A DNA stretch of 64,000 bases from Piscicola geometra (taxonomy: Eukaryota > Annelida > Clitellata > Hirudinida > Piscicolidae). A program made the position numbers and the translations under genes. This document shows, in pieces, positions 1 through 12,540 of the stretch. Numbering within the stretch: the first letter of the stretch is position 1; the number at the start of each line of letters is the position of its first letter. The notes below the pieces were generated by a model, which was not told the origin of the DNA, ran no database searches, and worked only from the letters and a program-made list of their open reading frames with translations. Location of the stretch: positions 15,590,195-15,654,194 of the forward strand of contig OX030956.1 of NCBI GenBank assembly GCA_943735955.1, given 5' to 3'.

Positions 1-1340
1 ACAACAAGCAACAAGAAGCAACAAGAAGCAACAAGAAGCAACAAGAAGCAACAAGAAGCAACAACAAGCAACAACAAGCAACAACAAGCAACAAGAAGCA
101 ACAAGAAGCAACAAGAAGCAACAAGAAGCAACAACAAGCAACAACAAGCAACAAGAAGCAACAACAAGCAACAACAAGCAACAACAAGCAACAACAAGCA
201 ACAAGAAGCAACAAGAAGCAACAAGAAGCAACAACAAGCAACAACAAGCAACAACAAGCAACAACAAGCAACAAGAAGCAACAAGAAGCAACAAGAAGCA
301 ACAAGAAGCAACAAGAAGCAACAAGAAGCAACAAGAAGCAACAACAAGCAACAAGAAGCAACAAGAAGCAACAAGAAGCAACAAGAAGCAACAAGAAGCA
401 ACAAGAAGCAACAACAAGCAACAAGAAGCAACAAGAAGCAACAAGAAGCAACAACAAGCAACAAGAAGCAACAACAAGCAACAAGAAGCAACAAGAAGCA
501 ACAAGAAGCAACAAGAAGCAACAAGAAGCAACAAGAAGCAACAAGAAGCAACAAGAAGCAACAAGAAGCAACAAGAAGCAACAAGAAGCAACAAGAAGCA
601 ACAAGAAGCAACAACAAGCAACAAGAAGCAACAAGAAGCAACAAGAAGCAACAAGAAGCAACAAGAAGCAACAACAAGCAACAACAAGCAACAAGAAGCA
701 ACAAGAAGCAACAAGAAGCAACAAGAAGCAACAAGAAGCAACAACAAGCAACAACAAGCAACAAGAAGCAACAAGAAGCAACAACAAGCAACAACAAGCA
801 ACAACAAGCAACAAGAAGCAACAAGAAGCAACAAGAAGCAACAAGAAGCAACAAGAAGCAACAACAAGCAACAAGAAGCAACAAGAAGCAACAAGAAGCA
901 ACAAGAAGCAACAAGAAGCAACAAGAAGCAACAACAAGCAACAACAAGCAACAAGAAGCAACAAGAAGCAACAACAAGCAACAAGAAGCAACAAGAAGCA
1001 ACAAGAAGCAATAACAAGCAACAACAAGCAACAAGAAGCAACAAGAAGCAACAACAAGCAACAAGAAGCAACAAGAAGCAACAAGAAGCAACAACAAGCA
1101 ACAAGAAGCAACAACAAGAAACAACAAGCAACAAGAAGCAACAACAAGCAACAAGAAGCAACAAGAAGCAACAAGAAGCAACAAGAAGCAACAAGAAGCA
1201 ACAAGAAGCAACAAGAAGCAACAAGAAGCAACAAGAAGCAACAAGAAGCAACAACAAGCAACAAGAAGCAACAAGAAGCAACAACAAGCAACAACAAGCA
1301 ACAACAAGCAACAACAAGCAACAACAAGCAACAACAAGCA
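1..1340 (+). repeat. Domain 1 HOR, left-truncated by window edge
   Basis: The right-hand part of a HOR. It includes a 13-unit G run at 481-610 and ends with the standard end module: ATAACAAGCA at 1011, ACAACAAGAA at 1111, then six C units before the boundary unit at 1341. Most other copies have five C units there. Confidence 0.75.
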
Positions 1341-1350
1341 ACAACTAGCA
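1011..1350 (+). repeat. HOR end module, copy 1
   Basis: ATAACAAGCA, then ACAACAAGAA exactly 100 bp later, then ACAACTAGCA 230 bp after that. The same three-landmark module ends at 4341, 6011, 10721, 11781, 14291 and 26241. The first spacing is always 100 bp, while the second varies from 190 to 230 bp through run-length changes. Confidence 0.85.
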
Positions 1351-2510
1351 ACAAGAAGCAACAAGAAGCAACAACAAGCAACAACAAGCAACAACAAGCA
1401 ACAACAAGCAACAAGAAGCAACAAGAAGCAACAAGAAGCAACAAGAAGCAACAAGAAGCAACAAGAAGCAACAAGAAGCAACAAGAAGCAACAAGAAGCA
1501 ACAACAAGCAACAAGAAGCAACAACAAGCAACAACAAGCAAAAACAAGCAACAACAAGCAACAACAAGCAACAAGAAGCATCAAGAAGCAACAACAAGCA
1601 ACAAGAAGCAACAAGAAGCAACAAGAAGCAACAACAAGCAACAACAAGCAACAAGAAGCAACAAGAAGCAACAACAAGCAACAAGAAGCAACAAGAAGCA
1701 ACAAGAAGCAACAAGAAGCAACAAGAAGCAACAAGAAGCAACAAGAAGCAACAAGAAGCAACAAGAAGCAACAAGAAGCAACAAGAAGCAACAAGAAGCA
1801 ACAAGAAGCAACAAGAAGCAACAAGAAGCAACAAGAAGCAACAAGAAGCAACAAGAAGCAACAAGAAGCAACAAGAAGCAACAAGAAGCAACAAGAAGCA
1901 ACAAGAAGCAACAACAAGCAACAAGAAGCAACAAGAAGCAACAAGAAGCAACAAGAAGCAACAAGAAGCAACAACAAGCAACAACAAGCAACAAGAAGCA
2001 ACAACAAGCAACAAGAAGCAACAAGAAGCAACAAGAAGCAACAAGAAGCAACAACAAGCAACAACAAGCAACAAGAAGCAACAACAAGCAACAAGAAGCA
2101 ACAAGAAGCAACAAGAAGCAACAAGAAGCAACAAGAAGCAACAAGAAGCAACAACAAGCAACAAGAAGCAACAAAAAGCAACAAGAAGCAACAAGAAGCA
2201 ACAAGAAGCAACAACAAGCAACAAGAAGCAACAACAAGCAACAACAAGCAACAACAAGCAACAAGAAGCAACAAGAAGCAACAAGAAGCAACAACAAGCA
2301 ACAAGAAGCAACAAGAAGCAACAAGAAGCAACAACAAGCAACAACAAGCAACAAGAAGCAACAACAAGCAACAACAAGCAACAAGAAGCAACAAGAAGCA
2401 ACAAGAAGCAACAAGAAGCAACAAGAAGCAACAACAAGCAACAAGAAGCAACAAGAAGCAACAACAAGCAACAACAAGCAACAACAAGCAACAACAAGCA
2501 ACAACAAGCA
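1341..2510 (+). repeat. Domain 1 HOR, 1,170 bp
   Basis: Starts with the boundary unit followed by GG CCCC. It carries AAAACAAGCA at 1541 and a T-first unit TCAAGAAGCA at 1581, a pair otherwise seen only at 29,089 and 29,129. A pure G run of 23 units lies at 1681-1910, and ACAAAAAGCA at 2171. Confidence 0.8.
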
Positions 2511-4340
2511 ACAACTAGCAACAAGAAGCAACAACAAGCAACAAGAAGCAACAAGAAGCAACAAGAAGCAACAACAAGCAACAACAAGCAACAAGAAGCA
2601 ACAACAAGCAACAAGAAGCAACAAGAAGCAACAAGAAGCAACAAAAAGCAACAAGAAGCAACAAGAAGCAACAAGAAGCAACAAGAAGCAACAAGAAGCA
2701 ACAAGAAGCAACAAGAAGCAACAAGAAGCAACAAGAAGCAACAAGAAGCAACAACAAGCAACAAGAAGCAACAAGAAGCAACAAGAAGCAACAAGAAGCA
2801 ACAACAAGCAACAACAAGCAACAAGAAGCAACAAGAAGAAACAAGAAGCAACAACAAGCAACAAGAAGCAACAACAAGAAACAACAAGCAACAAGAAGCA
2901 ACAACAAGCAACAAGAAGCAACAAGAAGCAACAAGAAGCAACAAGAAGCAACAAGAAGCAACAAGAAGCAACAACAAGCAACAACAAGCAACAACAAGCA
3001 ACAAGAAGCAACAAGAAGCAACAAGAAGCAACAAGAAGCAACAACAAGCAACAACAAGCAACAAGAAGCAACAACAAGCAACAAGAAGCAACAACAAGCA
3101 ACAACAAGCAACAAGAAGCAACAAGAAGCAACAAGAAGCAACAACAAGCAACAACAAGCAACAACAAGCAACAACAAGCAACAAGAAGCAACAAGAAGCA
3201 ACAAGAAGCAACAAGAAGCAACAAGAAGCAACAAGAAGCAACAAGAAGCAACAACAAGCAACAAGAAGCAACAAGAAGCAACAAGAAGCAACAAGAAGCA
3301 ACAAGAAGCAACAAGAAGCAACAAGAAGCAACAAGAAGCAACAAGAAGCAACAAGAAGCAACAACAAGCAACAAGAAGCAACAACAAGCAACAAGAAGCA
3401 ACAAGAAGCAACAAGAAGCAACAAGAAGCAACAAGAAGCAACAAGAAGCAACAAGAAGCAACAAGAAGCAACAAGAAGCAACAAGAAGCAACAAGAAGCA
3501 ACAACAAGCAACAAGAAGCAACAAGAAGCAACAAGAAGCAACAAGAAGCAATAAGAAGCAACAACAAGCAACAACAAGCAACAAGAAGCAACAAGAAGCA
3601 ACAAGAAGCAACAACAAGCAACAACAAGCAACAAGAAGCAACAACAAGCAACAACAAGCAACAAGAAGCAACAAGAAGCAACAAGAAGCAACAAGAAGCA
3701 ACAAGAAGCAACAAGAAGCAACAAGAAGCAACAACAAGCAACAACAAGCAACAACAAGCAACAAGAAGCAACAAGAAGCAACAAGAAGCAACAAGAAGCA
3801 ACAAGAAGCAACAACAAGCAACAACAAGCAACAAGAAGCAACAAGAAGCAACAACAAGCAACAACAAGCAACAACAAGCAACAAGAAGCAACAAGAAGCA
3901 ACAAGAAGCAACAAGAAGCAACAAGAAGCAACAACAAGCAACAAGAAGCAACAAGAAGCAACAAGAAGCAACAAGAAGCAACAAGAAGCAACAAGAAGCA
4001 ACAAGAAGCAACAAGAAGCAATAACAAGCAACAACAAGCAACAAGAAGCAACAAGAAGCAACAACAAGCAACAAGAAGCAACAAGAAGCAACAAGAAGCA
4101 ACAACAAGCAACAAGAAGCAACAACAAGAAACAACAAGCAACAAGAAGCAACAACAAGCAACAAGAAGCAACAAGAAGCAACAAGAAGCAACAAGAAGCA
4201 ACAAGAAGCAACAAGAAGCAACAAGAAGCAACAAGAAGCAACAAGAAGCAACAAGAAGCAACAACAAGCAACAAGAAGCAACAAGAAGCAACAACAAGCA
4301 ACAACAAGCAACAACAAGCAACAACAAGCAACAACAAGCA
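2511..4340 (+). repeat. Domain 1 HOR, type II start, 1,830 bp
   Basis: Starts with the boundary unit, then G C GGG CC G C, the same opening as at 8701 and 12541. Landmarks: ACAAAAAGCA 2641, ACAAGAAGAA 2831, ACAACAAGAA 2871 (360 bp after the start, as in the other two), ATAAGAAGCA 3551, and the end module at 4021-4341. Confidence 0.85.
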
Positions 4341-6010
4341 ACAACTAGCAACAAGAAGCAACAAGAAGCAACAACAAGCAACAACAAGCAACAACAAGCA
4401 ACAAGAAGCAACAAGAAGCAACAAGAAGCAACAAGAAGCAACAACAAGCAACAAGAAGCAACAAGAAGCAACAAGAAGCAACAAGAAGCAACAAGAAGCA
4501 ACAAGAAGCAACAAGAAGCAACAAGAAGCAACAACAAGCAACAACAAGCAACAAGAAGCAACAAGAAGCAACAAGAAGCAACAAGAAGCAACAAGAAGCA
4601 ACAAGAAACAACAAGAAGCAACAAAAAGCAACAACAAGCAACAAGAAGCAACAAGAAGCAACAAGAAGCAACAACAAGCAAAAAGAAGCAACAAGAAGCA
4701 ACAACAAGCAACAAGAAGCAACAAGAAGCAACAAGAAGCAACAAGAAGCAACAAGAAGCAACAAGAAGCAACAAGAAGCAACAAGAAGCAACAAGAAGCA
4801 ACAAGAAGCAACAAGAAGCAACAAGAAGCAACAAGAAGCAACAAGAAGCAACAAGAAGCAACAACAAGCAACAAGAAGCAACAACAAGCAACAAGAAGCA
4901 ACAAGAAGCAACAAGAAGCAACAAGAAGCAACAAGAAGCAACAAGAAGCAACAAGAAGCAACAAGAAGCAACAAGAAGCAACAACAAGCAACAAGAAGCA
5001 ACAAGAAGCAACAAGAAGCAACAAGAAGCAATAAGAAGCAACAACAAGCAACAACAAGCAACAAGAAGCAACAAGAAGCAACAAGAAGCAACAACAAGCA
5101 ACAACAAGCAACAAGAAGCAACAACAAGCAACAAGAAGCAACAAGAAGCAACAAGAAGCAACAAGAAGCAACAAGAAGCAACAAGAAGCAACAAGAAGCA
5201 ACAAGAAGCAACAAGAAGCAACAAGAAGCAACAAGAAGCAACAAGAAGCAACAACAAGCAACAACAAGCAACAAGAAGCAACAAGAAGCAACAAGAAGCA
5301 ACAAGAAGCAACAAGAAGCAACAACAAGCAACAACAAGCAACAAGAAGCAACAAGAAGCAACAAGAAGCAACAAGAAGCAACAAGAAGCAACAACAAGCA
5401 ACAACAAGCAACAAGAAGCAACAAGAAGCAACAACAAGCAACAATAAGCAACAACAAGCAACAACAAGCAACAAGAAGCAACAAGAAGCAACAAGAAGCA
5501 ACAAGAAGCAACAACAAGCAACAAGAAGCAACAAGAAGCAACAAGAAGCAACAAGAAGCAACAAGAAGCAACAAGAAGCAACAAGAAGCAACAACAAGCA
5601 ACAACAAGCAACAACAAGCAACAAGAAGCAACAAGAAGCAACAAGAAGCAACAACAAGCAACAAGAAGCAACAAGAAGCAACAAGAAGCAATAACAAGCA
5701 ACAACAAGCAACAAGAAGCAACAAGAAGCAACAACAAGCAACAAGAAGCAACAAGAAGCAACAAGAAGCAACAACAAGCAACAAGAAGCAACAACAAGAA
5801 ACAACAAGCAACAAGAAGCAACAACAAGCAACAAGAAGCAACAAGAAGCAACAAGAAGCAACAAGAAGCAACAAGAAGCAACAAGAAGCAACAAGAAGCA
5901 ACAAGAAGCAACAAGAAGCAACAAGAAGCAACAACAAGCAACAAGAAGCAACAAGAAGCAACAACAAGCAACAACAAGCAACAACAAGCAACAACAAGCA
6001 ACAACAAGCA
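4341..6010 (+). repeat. Domain 1 HOR, type I start, 1,670 bp
   Basis: Starts with the boundary unit, then GG CCC GGGG C. It carries the type I landmark cluster ACAAGAAACA (4601), ACAAAAAGCA (4621) and AAAAGAAGCA (4681). ATAAGAAGCA is at 5031 and ACAATAAGCA at 5441. It closes with the end module at 5691-6011. Confidence 0.85.
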
Positions 6011-8010
6011 ACAACTAGCAACAAGAAGCAACAAGAAGCAACAACAAGCAACAACAAGCAACAACAAGCAACAAGAAGCAACAAGAAGCAACAAGAAGCA
6101 ACAAGAAGCAACAACAAGCAACAAGAAGCAACAAGAAGCAACAAGAAGCAACAAGAAGCAACAAGAAGCAACAAGAAGCAACAAGAAGCAACAAGAAGCA
6201 ACAACAAGCAACAACAAGCAACAAGAAGCAACAAGAAGCAACAAGAAGCAACAAGAAGCAACAAGAAACAACAAGAAGCAACAAAAAGCAACAACAAGCA
6301 ACAAGAAGCAACAAGAAGCAACAAGAAGCAACAACAAGCAAAAAGAAGCAACAAGAAGCAACAACAAGCAACAAGAAGCAACAAGAAGCAACAAGAAGCA
6401 ACAAGAAGCAACAAGAAGCAACAAGAAGCAACAAGAAGCAACAAGAAGCAACAAGAAGCAACAAGAAGCAACAAGAAGCAACAAGAAGCAACAAGAAGCA
6501 ACAAGAAGCAACAAGAAGCAACAAGAAGCAACAAGAAGCAACAAGAAGCAACAAGAAGCAACAAGAAGCAACAAGAAGCAACAAGAAGCAACAACAAGCA
6601 ACAAGAAGCAACAAGAAGCAACAAGAAGCAACAAGAAGCAACAAGAAGCAACAAGAAGCAACAACAAGCAACAACAAGCAACAAGAAGCAACAACAAGCA
6701 ACAAGAAGCAACAAGAAGCAACAAGAAGCAACAAGAAGCAACAACAAGCAACAACAAGCAACAAGAAGCAACAACAAGCAACAAGAAGCAACAAGAAGCA
6801 ACAAGAAGCAACAAGAAGCAACAAGAAGCAACAACAAGCAACAAGAAGCAACAAAAAGCAACAAGAAGCAACAAGAAGCAACAAGAAGCAACAAGAAGCA
6901 ACAAGAAGCAACAACAAGCAACAACAAGCAACAACAAGCAACAAGAAGCAACAAGAAGCAACAAGAAGCAACAACAAGCAACAAGAAGCAACAAGAAGCA
7001 ACAAGAAGCAACAACAAGCAACAACAAGCAACAAGAAGCAACAACAAGCAACAACAAGCAACAAGAAGCAACAAGAAGCAACAAGAAGCAACAAGAAGCA
7101 ACAAGAAGCAACAAGAAGCAACAAGAAGCAACAAGAAGCAACAACAAGCAACAAGAAGCAACAAGAAGCAACAACAAGCAACAAGAAGCAACAACAAGCA
7201 ACAAGAAGCAACAACAAGCAAAAAGAAGCAACAAGAAGCAACAACAAGCAACAAAAAGCAACAAGAAGCAACAAGAAGCAACAACAAGAAACAACAAGCA
7301 ACAAGAAGCAACAACAAGCAACAAGAAGCAACAAGAAGCAACAAGAAGCAACAAGAAGCAACAAGAAGCAACAAGAAGCAACAACAAGCAACAACAAGCA
7401 ACAACAAGCAACAAGAAGCAACAAGAAGCAACAAGAAGCAACAAGAAGCAACAAGAAGCAACAACAAGCAACAAGAAGCAACAACAAGCAACAAGAAGCA
7501 ACAACAAGCAACAACAAGCAACAAGAAGCAACAAGAAGCAACAAGAAGCAACAACAAGCAACAACAAGCAACAACAAGCAACAACAAGCAACAACAAGCA
7601 ACAAGAAGCAACAAGAAGCAACAAGAAGCAACAAGAAGCAACAAGAAGCAACAAGAAGCAACAACAAGCAACAAGAAGCAACAAGAAGCAACAAAAAGCA
7701 ACAAGAAGCAACAAGAAGCAACAAGAAGCAACAAGAAGCAACAAGAAGCAACAAGAAGCAACAAGAAGCAACAACAAGCAACAAGAAGCAACAACAAGCA
7801 ACAAGAAGCAACAAGAAGCAACAAGAAGCAACAAGAAGCAACAAGAAGCAACAAGAAGCAACAAGAAGCAACAAGAAGCAACAAGAAGCAACAAGAAGCA
7901 ACAAGAAGCAACAAGAAGCAACAAGAAGCAACAACAAGCAACAAGAAGCAACAAGAAGCAACAACAAGCAACAACAAGCAACAACAAGCAACAACAAGCA
8001 ACAACAAGCA
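6011..8010 (+). repeat. Domain 1 HOR, type I start, 2,000 bp
   Basis: Type I opening with ACAAGAAACA (6261), ACAAAAAGCA (6281) and AAAAGAAGCA (6341). A second AAAAGAAGCA at 7221 is followed by ACAAAAAGCA at 7251 and ACAACAAGAA at 7281. It lacks the ATAACAAGCA end module and finishes directly with C units and the boundary unit at 8011. Confidence 0.8.
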
Positions 8011-8700
8011 ACAACTAGCAACAAGAAGCAACAAGAAGCAACAACAAGCAACAACAAGCAACAACAAGCAACAAGAAGCAACAAGAAGCAACAAGAAGCA
8101 ACAAGAAGCAACAACAAGCAACAAGAAGCAACAAGAAGCAACAAGAAGCAACAAGAAGCAACAAGAAGCAACAAGAAGCAACAAGAAGCAACAAGAAGCA
8201 ACAAGAAGCAACAAGAAACAACAAGAAGCAACAAAAAGCAACAACAAGCAACAAGAAGCAACAAGAAGCAACAAGAAGCAACAACAAGCAAAAAGAAGCA
8301 ACAAGAAGCAACAACAAGCAACAAGAAGCAACAAGAAGCAACAAGAAGCAACAAGAAGCAACAAGAAGCAACAAGAAGCAACAAGAAGCAACAAGAAGCA
8401 ACAAGAAGCAACAAGAAGCAACAAGAAGCAACAAGAAGCAACAAGAAGCAACAAGAAGCAACAAGAAGCAACAAGAAGCAACAACAAGCAACAAGAAGCA
8501 ACAACAAGCAACAACAAGCAACAACAAGCAACAAGAAGCAACAAGAAGCAACAAGAAGCAACAAGAAGCAACAAGAAGCAACAAGAAGCAACAAGAAGCA
8601 ACAAGAAGCAACAAGAAGCAACAACAAGCAACAAGAAGCAACAAGAAGCAACAACAAGCAACAACAAGCAACAACAAGCAACAACAAGCAACAACAAGCA
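8011..8700 (+). repeat. Short domain 1 HOR, type I, 690 bp
   Basis: Type I opening and landmark cluster (ACAAGAAACA 8211, ACAAAAAGCA 8231, AAAAGAAGCA 8291), then a G run and an early end at 8701. It has the same plan as 11,781-12,540 but is 70 bp shorter. Both look like internally deleted versions of the longer type I copies. Confidence 0.8.
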
Positions 8701-10720
8701 ACAACTAGCAACAAGAAGCAACAACAAGCAACAAGAAGCAACAAGAAGCAACAAGAAGCAACAACAAGCAACAACAAGCAACAAGAAGCAACAACAAGCA
8801 ACAACAAGCAACAACAAGCAACAAGAAGCAACAAGAAGCAACAAGAAGCAACAAGAAGCAACAAGAAGCAACAAGAAGCAACAAGAAGCAACAAGAAGCA
8901 ACAAGAAGCAACAAGAAGCAACAAGAAGCAACAAGAAGCAACAACAAGCAACAAGAAGCAACAAGAAGCAACAAGAAGCAACAAGAAGCAACAAGAAGCA
9001 ACAACAAGCAACAAGAAGCAACAAGAAGCAACAAGAAGCAACAACAAGCAACAAGAAGCAACAACAAGAAACAACAAGCAACAAGAAGCAACAACAAGCA
9101 ACAAGAAGCAACAAGAAGCAACAAGAAGCAACAAGAAGCAACAAGAAGCAACAAGAAGCAACAACAAGCAACAACAAGCAACAACAAGCAACAAGAAGCA
9201 ACAAGAAGCAACAAGAAGCAACAAGAAGCAACAACAAGCAACAACAAGCAACAAGAAGCAACAACAAGCAACAAGAAGCAACAACAAGCAACAACAAGCA
9301 ACAAGAAGCAACAAGAAGCAACAAGAAGCAACAACAAGCAACAACAAGCAACAACAAGCAACAACAAGCAACAACAAGCAACAAGAAGCAACAAGAAGCA
9401 ACAAGAAGCAACAAGAAGCAACAAGAAGCAACAAGAAGCAACAACAAGCAACAAGAAGCAACAAGAAGCAACAAGAAGCAACAAGAAGCAACAAGAAGCA
9501 ACAAGAAGCAACAAGAAGCAACAAGAAGCAACAAGAAGCAACAAGAAGCAACAACAAGCAACAAGAAGCAACAACAAGCAACAAGAAGCAACAAGAAGCA
9601 ACAAGAAGCAACAAGAAGCAACAAGAAGCAACAAGAAGCAACAAGAAGCAACAAGAAGCAACAAGAAGCAACAAGAAGCAACAAGAAGCAACAACAAGCA
9701 ACAAGAAGCAACAAGAAGCAACAAGAAGCAACAAGAAGCAATAAGAAGCAACAACAAGCAACAACAAGCAACAAGAAGCAACAAGAAGCAACAAGAAGCA
9801 ACAAGAAGCAACAACAAGCAACAAGAAGCAACAACAAGCAACAAGAAGCAACAAGAAGCAACAAGAAGCAACAAGAAGCAACGAGAAGCAACAAGAAGCA
9901 ACAAGAAGCAACAAGAAGCAACAAGAAGCAACAAGAAGCAACAAGAAGCAACAACAAGCAACAACAAGCAACAAGAAGCAACAAGAAGCAACAAGAAGCA
10001 ACAAGAAGCAACAAGAAGCAACAACAAGCAACAACAAGCAACAACAAGCAACAAGAAGCAACAAGAAGCAACAAGAAGCAACAAGAAGCAACAACAAGCA
10101 ACAAGAAGCAACAAGAAGCAACAACAAGCAACAAGAAGCAACAAGAAGCAACAAGAAGCAACAACAAGCAACAAGAAGCAACAACAAGCAACAACAAGCA
10201 ACAACAAGCAACAACAAGCAACAAGAAGCAACAAGAAGCAACAAGAAGCAACAAGAAGCAACAAGAAGCAACAAGAAGCAACAAGAAGCAACAAGAAGCA
10301 ACAACAAGCAACAACAAGCAACAACAAGCAACAAGAAGCAACAAGAAGCAACAAGAAGCAACAACAAGCAACAAGAAGCAACAAGAAGCAACAAGAAGCA
10401 ATAACAAGCAACAACAAGCAACAAGAAGCAACAAGAAGCAACAACAAGCAACAAGAAGCAACAAGAAGCAACAAGAAGCAACAACAAGCAACAAGAAGCA
10501 ACAACAAGAAACAACAAGCAACAAGAAGCAACAACAAGCAACAAGAAGCAACAAGAAGCAACAAGAAGCAACAAGAAGCAACAAGAAGCAACAAGAAGCA
10601 ACAAGAAGCAACAAGAAGCAACAAGAAGCAACAAGAAGCAACAACAAGCAACAAGAAGCAACAAGAAGCAACAACAAGCAACAACAAGCAACAATAAGCA
10701 ACAACAAGCAACAACAAGCA
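8701..10720 (+). repeat. Domain 1 HOR, type II, 2,020 bp
   Basis: The opening G C GGG CC G CCC is followed by 12 G units. ACAACAAGAA is at 9061, ATAAGAAGCA at 9741, ACGAGAAGCA at 9881 (the only CG dinucleotide I found in domain 1), and the end module at 10401-10721 with ACAATAAGCA at 10691. Bases 8,701-9,860 read the same as 12,541-13,700 row by row. From 10,211 to 10,720 it matches 13,781-14,290 apart from single-unit changes, so the two HORs are sister copies. Confidence 0.88.
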
Positions 10721-11780
10721 ACAACTAGCAACAAGAAGCAACAAGAAGCAACAACAAGCAACAAGAAGCAACAAGAAGCAACAAGAAGCAACAAGAAGCA
10801 ACAAGAAGCAACAACAAGCAACAAGAAGCAACAAGAAGCAACAAGAAGCAACAAGAAGCAACAAGAAGCAACAAGAAGCAACAACAAGCAACAAGAAGCA
10901 ACAAGAAGCAACAAGAAGCAACAACAAGCAACAAGAAGCAACAACAAGCAACAAGAAGCAACAAGAAGCAACAAGAAGCAACAAGAAGCAACAAGAAGCA
11001 ACAAGAAGCAACAAGAAGCAACAAGAAGCAACAAGAAGCAACAAGAAGCAACAAGAAGCAACAAGAAGCAACAAGAAGCAACAACAAGCAACAAGAAGCA
11101 ACAAGAAGCAACAAGAAGCAACAAGAAGCAACAAGAAGCAACAACAAGCAACAACAAGCAACAAGAAGCAACAAGAAGCAACAAGAAGCAACAAGAAGCA
11201 ACAACAAGCAACAACAAGCAACAACAAGCAACAAGAAGCAACAAGAAGCAACAAGAAGCAACAAGAAGCAACAAGAAGCAACAAGAAGCAACAACAAGCA
11301 ACAAGAAGCAACAAGAAGCAACAAGAAGCAACAACAAGCAACAAGAAGCAACAAGAAGCAACAAGAAGCAACAAGAAGCAACAAGAAGCAACAAGAAGCA
11401 ACAAGAAGCAACAACAAGCAACAACAAGCAACAAGAAGCAACAAGAAGCAACAACAAGCAACAAGAAGCAACAAGAAGCAACAAGAAGCAATAACAAGCA
11501 ACAACAAGCAACAAGAAGCAACAAGAAGCAACAAGAAGCAACAAGAAGCAACAAGAAGCAACAAGAAGCAACAACAAGCAACAAGAAGCAACAACAAGAA
11601 ACAACAAGCAACAAGAAGCAACAACAAGCAACAAGAAGCAACAAGAAGCAACAAGAAGCAACAAGAAGCAACAAGAAGCAACAAGAAGCAACAAGAAGCA
11701 ACAAGAAGCAACAAGAAGCAACAAGAAGCAACAACAAGCAACAACAAGCAACAACAAGCAACAACAAGCAACAACAAGCA
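10721..11780 (+). repeat. Domain 1 HOR, 1,060 bp
   Basis: Starts with the boundary unit, then GG C GGGGG C. It has ATAACAAGCA at 11491, ACAACAAGAA at 11591 and the next boundary at 11781. The end module is 30 bp shorter than in most copies. Confidence 0.75.
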
Positions 11781-12540
11781 ACAACTAGCAACAAGAAGCA
11801 ACAAGAAGCAACAACAAGCAACAACAAGCAACAACAAGCAACAAGAAGCAACAAGAAGCAACAAGAAGCAACAAGAAGCAACAACAAGCAACAAGAAGCA
11901 ACAAGAAGCAACAAGAAGCAACAAGAAGCAACAAGAAGCAACAAGAAGCAACAAGAAGCAACAAGAAGCAACAAGAAGCAACAAGAAACAACAAGAAGCA
12001 ACAAAAAGCAACAACAAGCAACAAGAAGCAACAAGAAGCAACAAGAAGCAACAACAAGCAAAAAGAAGCAACAAGAAGCAACAACAAGCAACAAGAAGCA
12101 ACAAGAAGCAACAAGAAGCAACAAGAAGCAACAAGAAGCAACAAGAAGCAACAAGAAGCAACAAGAAGCAACAAGAAGCAACAAGAAGCAACAAGAAGCA
12201 ACAAGAAGCAACAAGAAGCAACAAGAAGCAACAAGAAGCAACAACAAGCAACAAGAAGCAACAACAAGCAACAACAAGCAACAACAAGCAACAAGAAGCA
12301 ACAAGAAGCAACAAGAAGCAACAACAAGCAACAAGAAGCAACAAGAAGCAACAAGAAGCAACAACAAGCAACAACAAGCAACAAGAAGCAACAACAAGCA
12401 ACAACAAGCAACAAGAAGCAACAAGAAGCAACAAGAAGCAACAAGAAGCAACAAGAAGCAACAACAAGCAACAAGAAGCAACAAGAAGCAACAACATGCA
12501 ACAACAAGCAACAACAAGCAACAACAAGCAACAACAAGCA
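11781..12540 (+). repeat. Short domain 1 HOR, type I, 760 bp
   Basis: Type I opening and cluster (ACAAGAAACA 11981, ACAAAAAGCA 12001, AAAAGAAGCA 12061). The first of the five terminal C units has become ACAACATGCA at 12,491, which creates the only ATG I found on the given strand. It resembles 8,011-8,700. Confidence 0.8.
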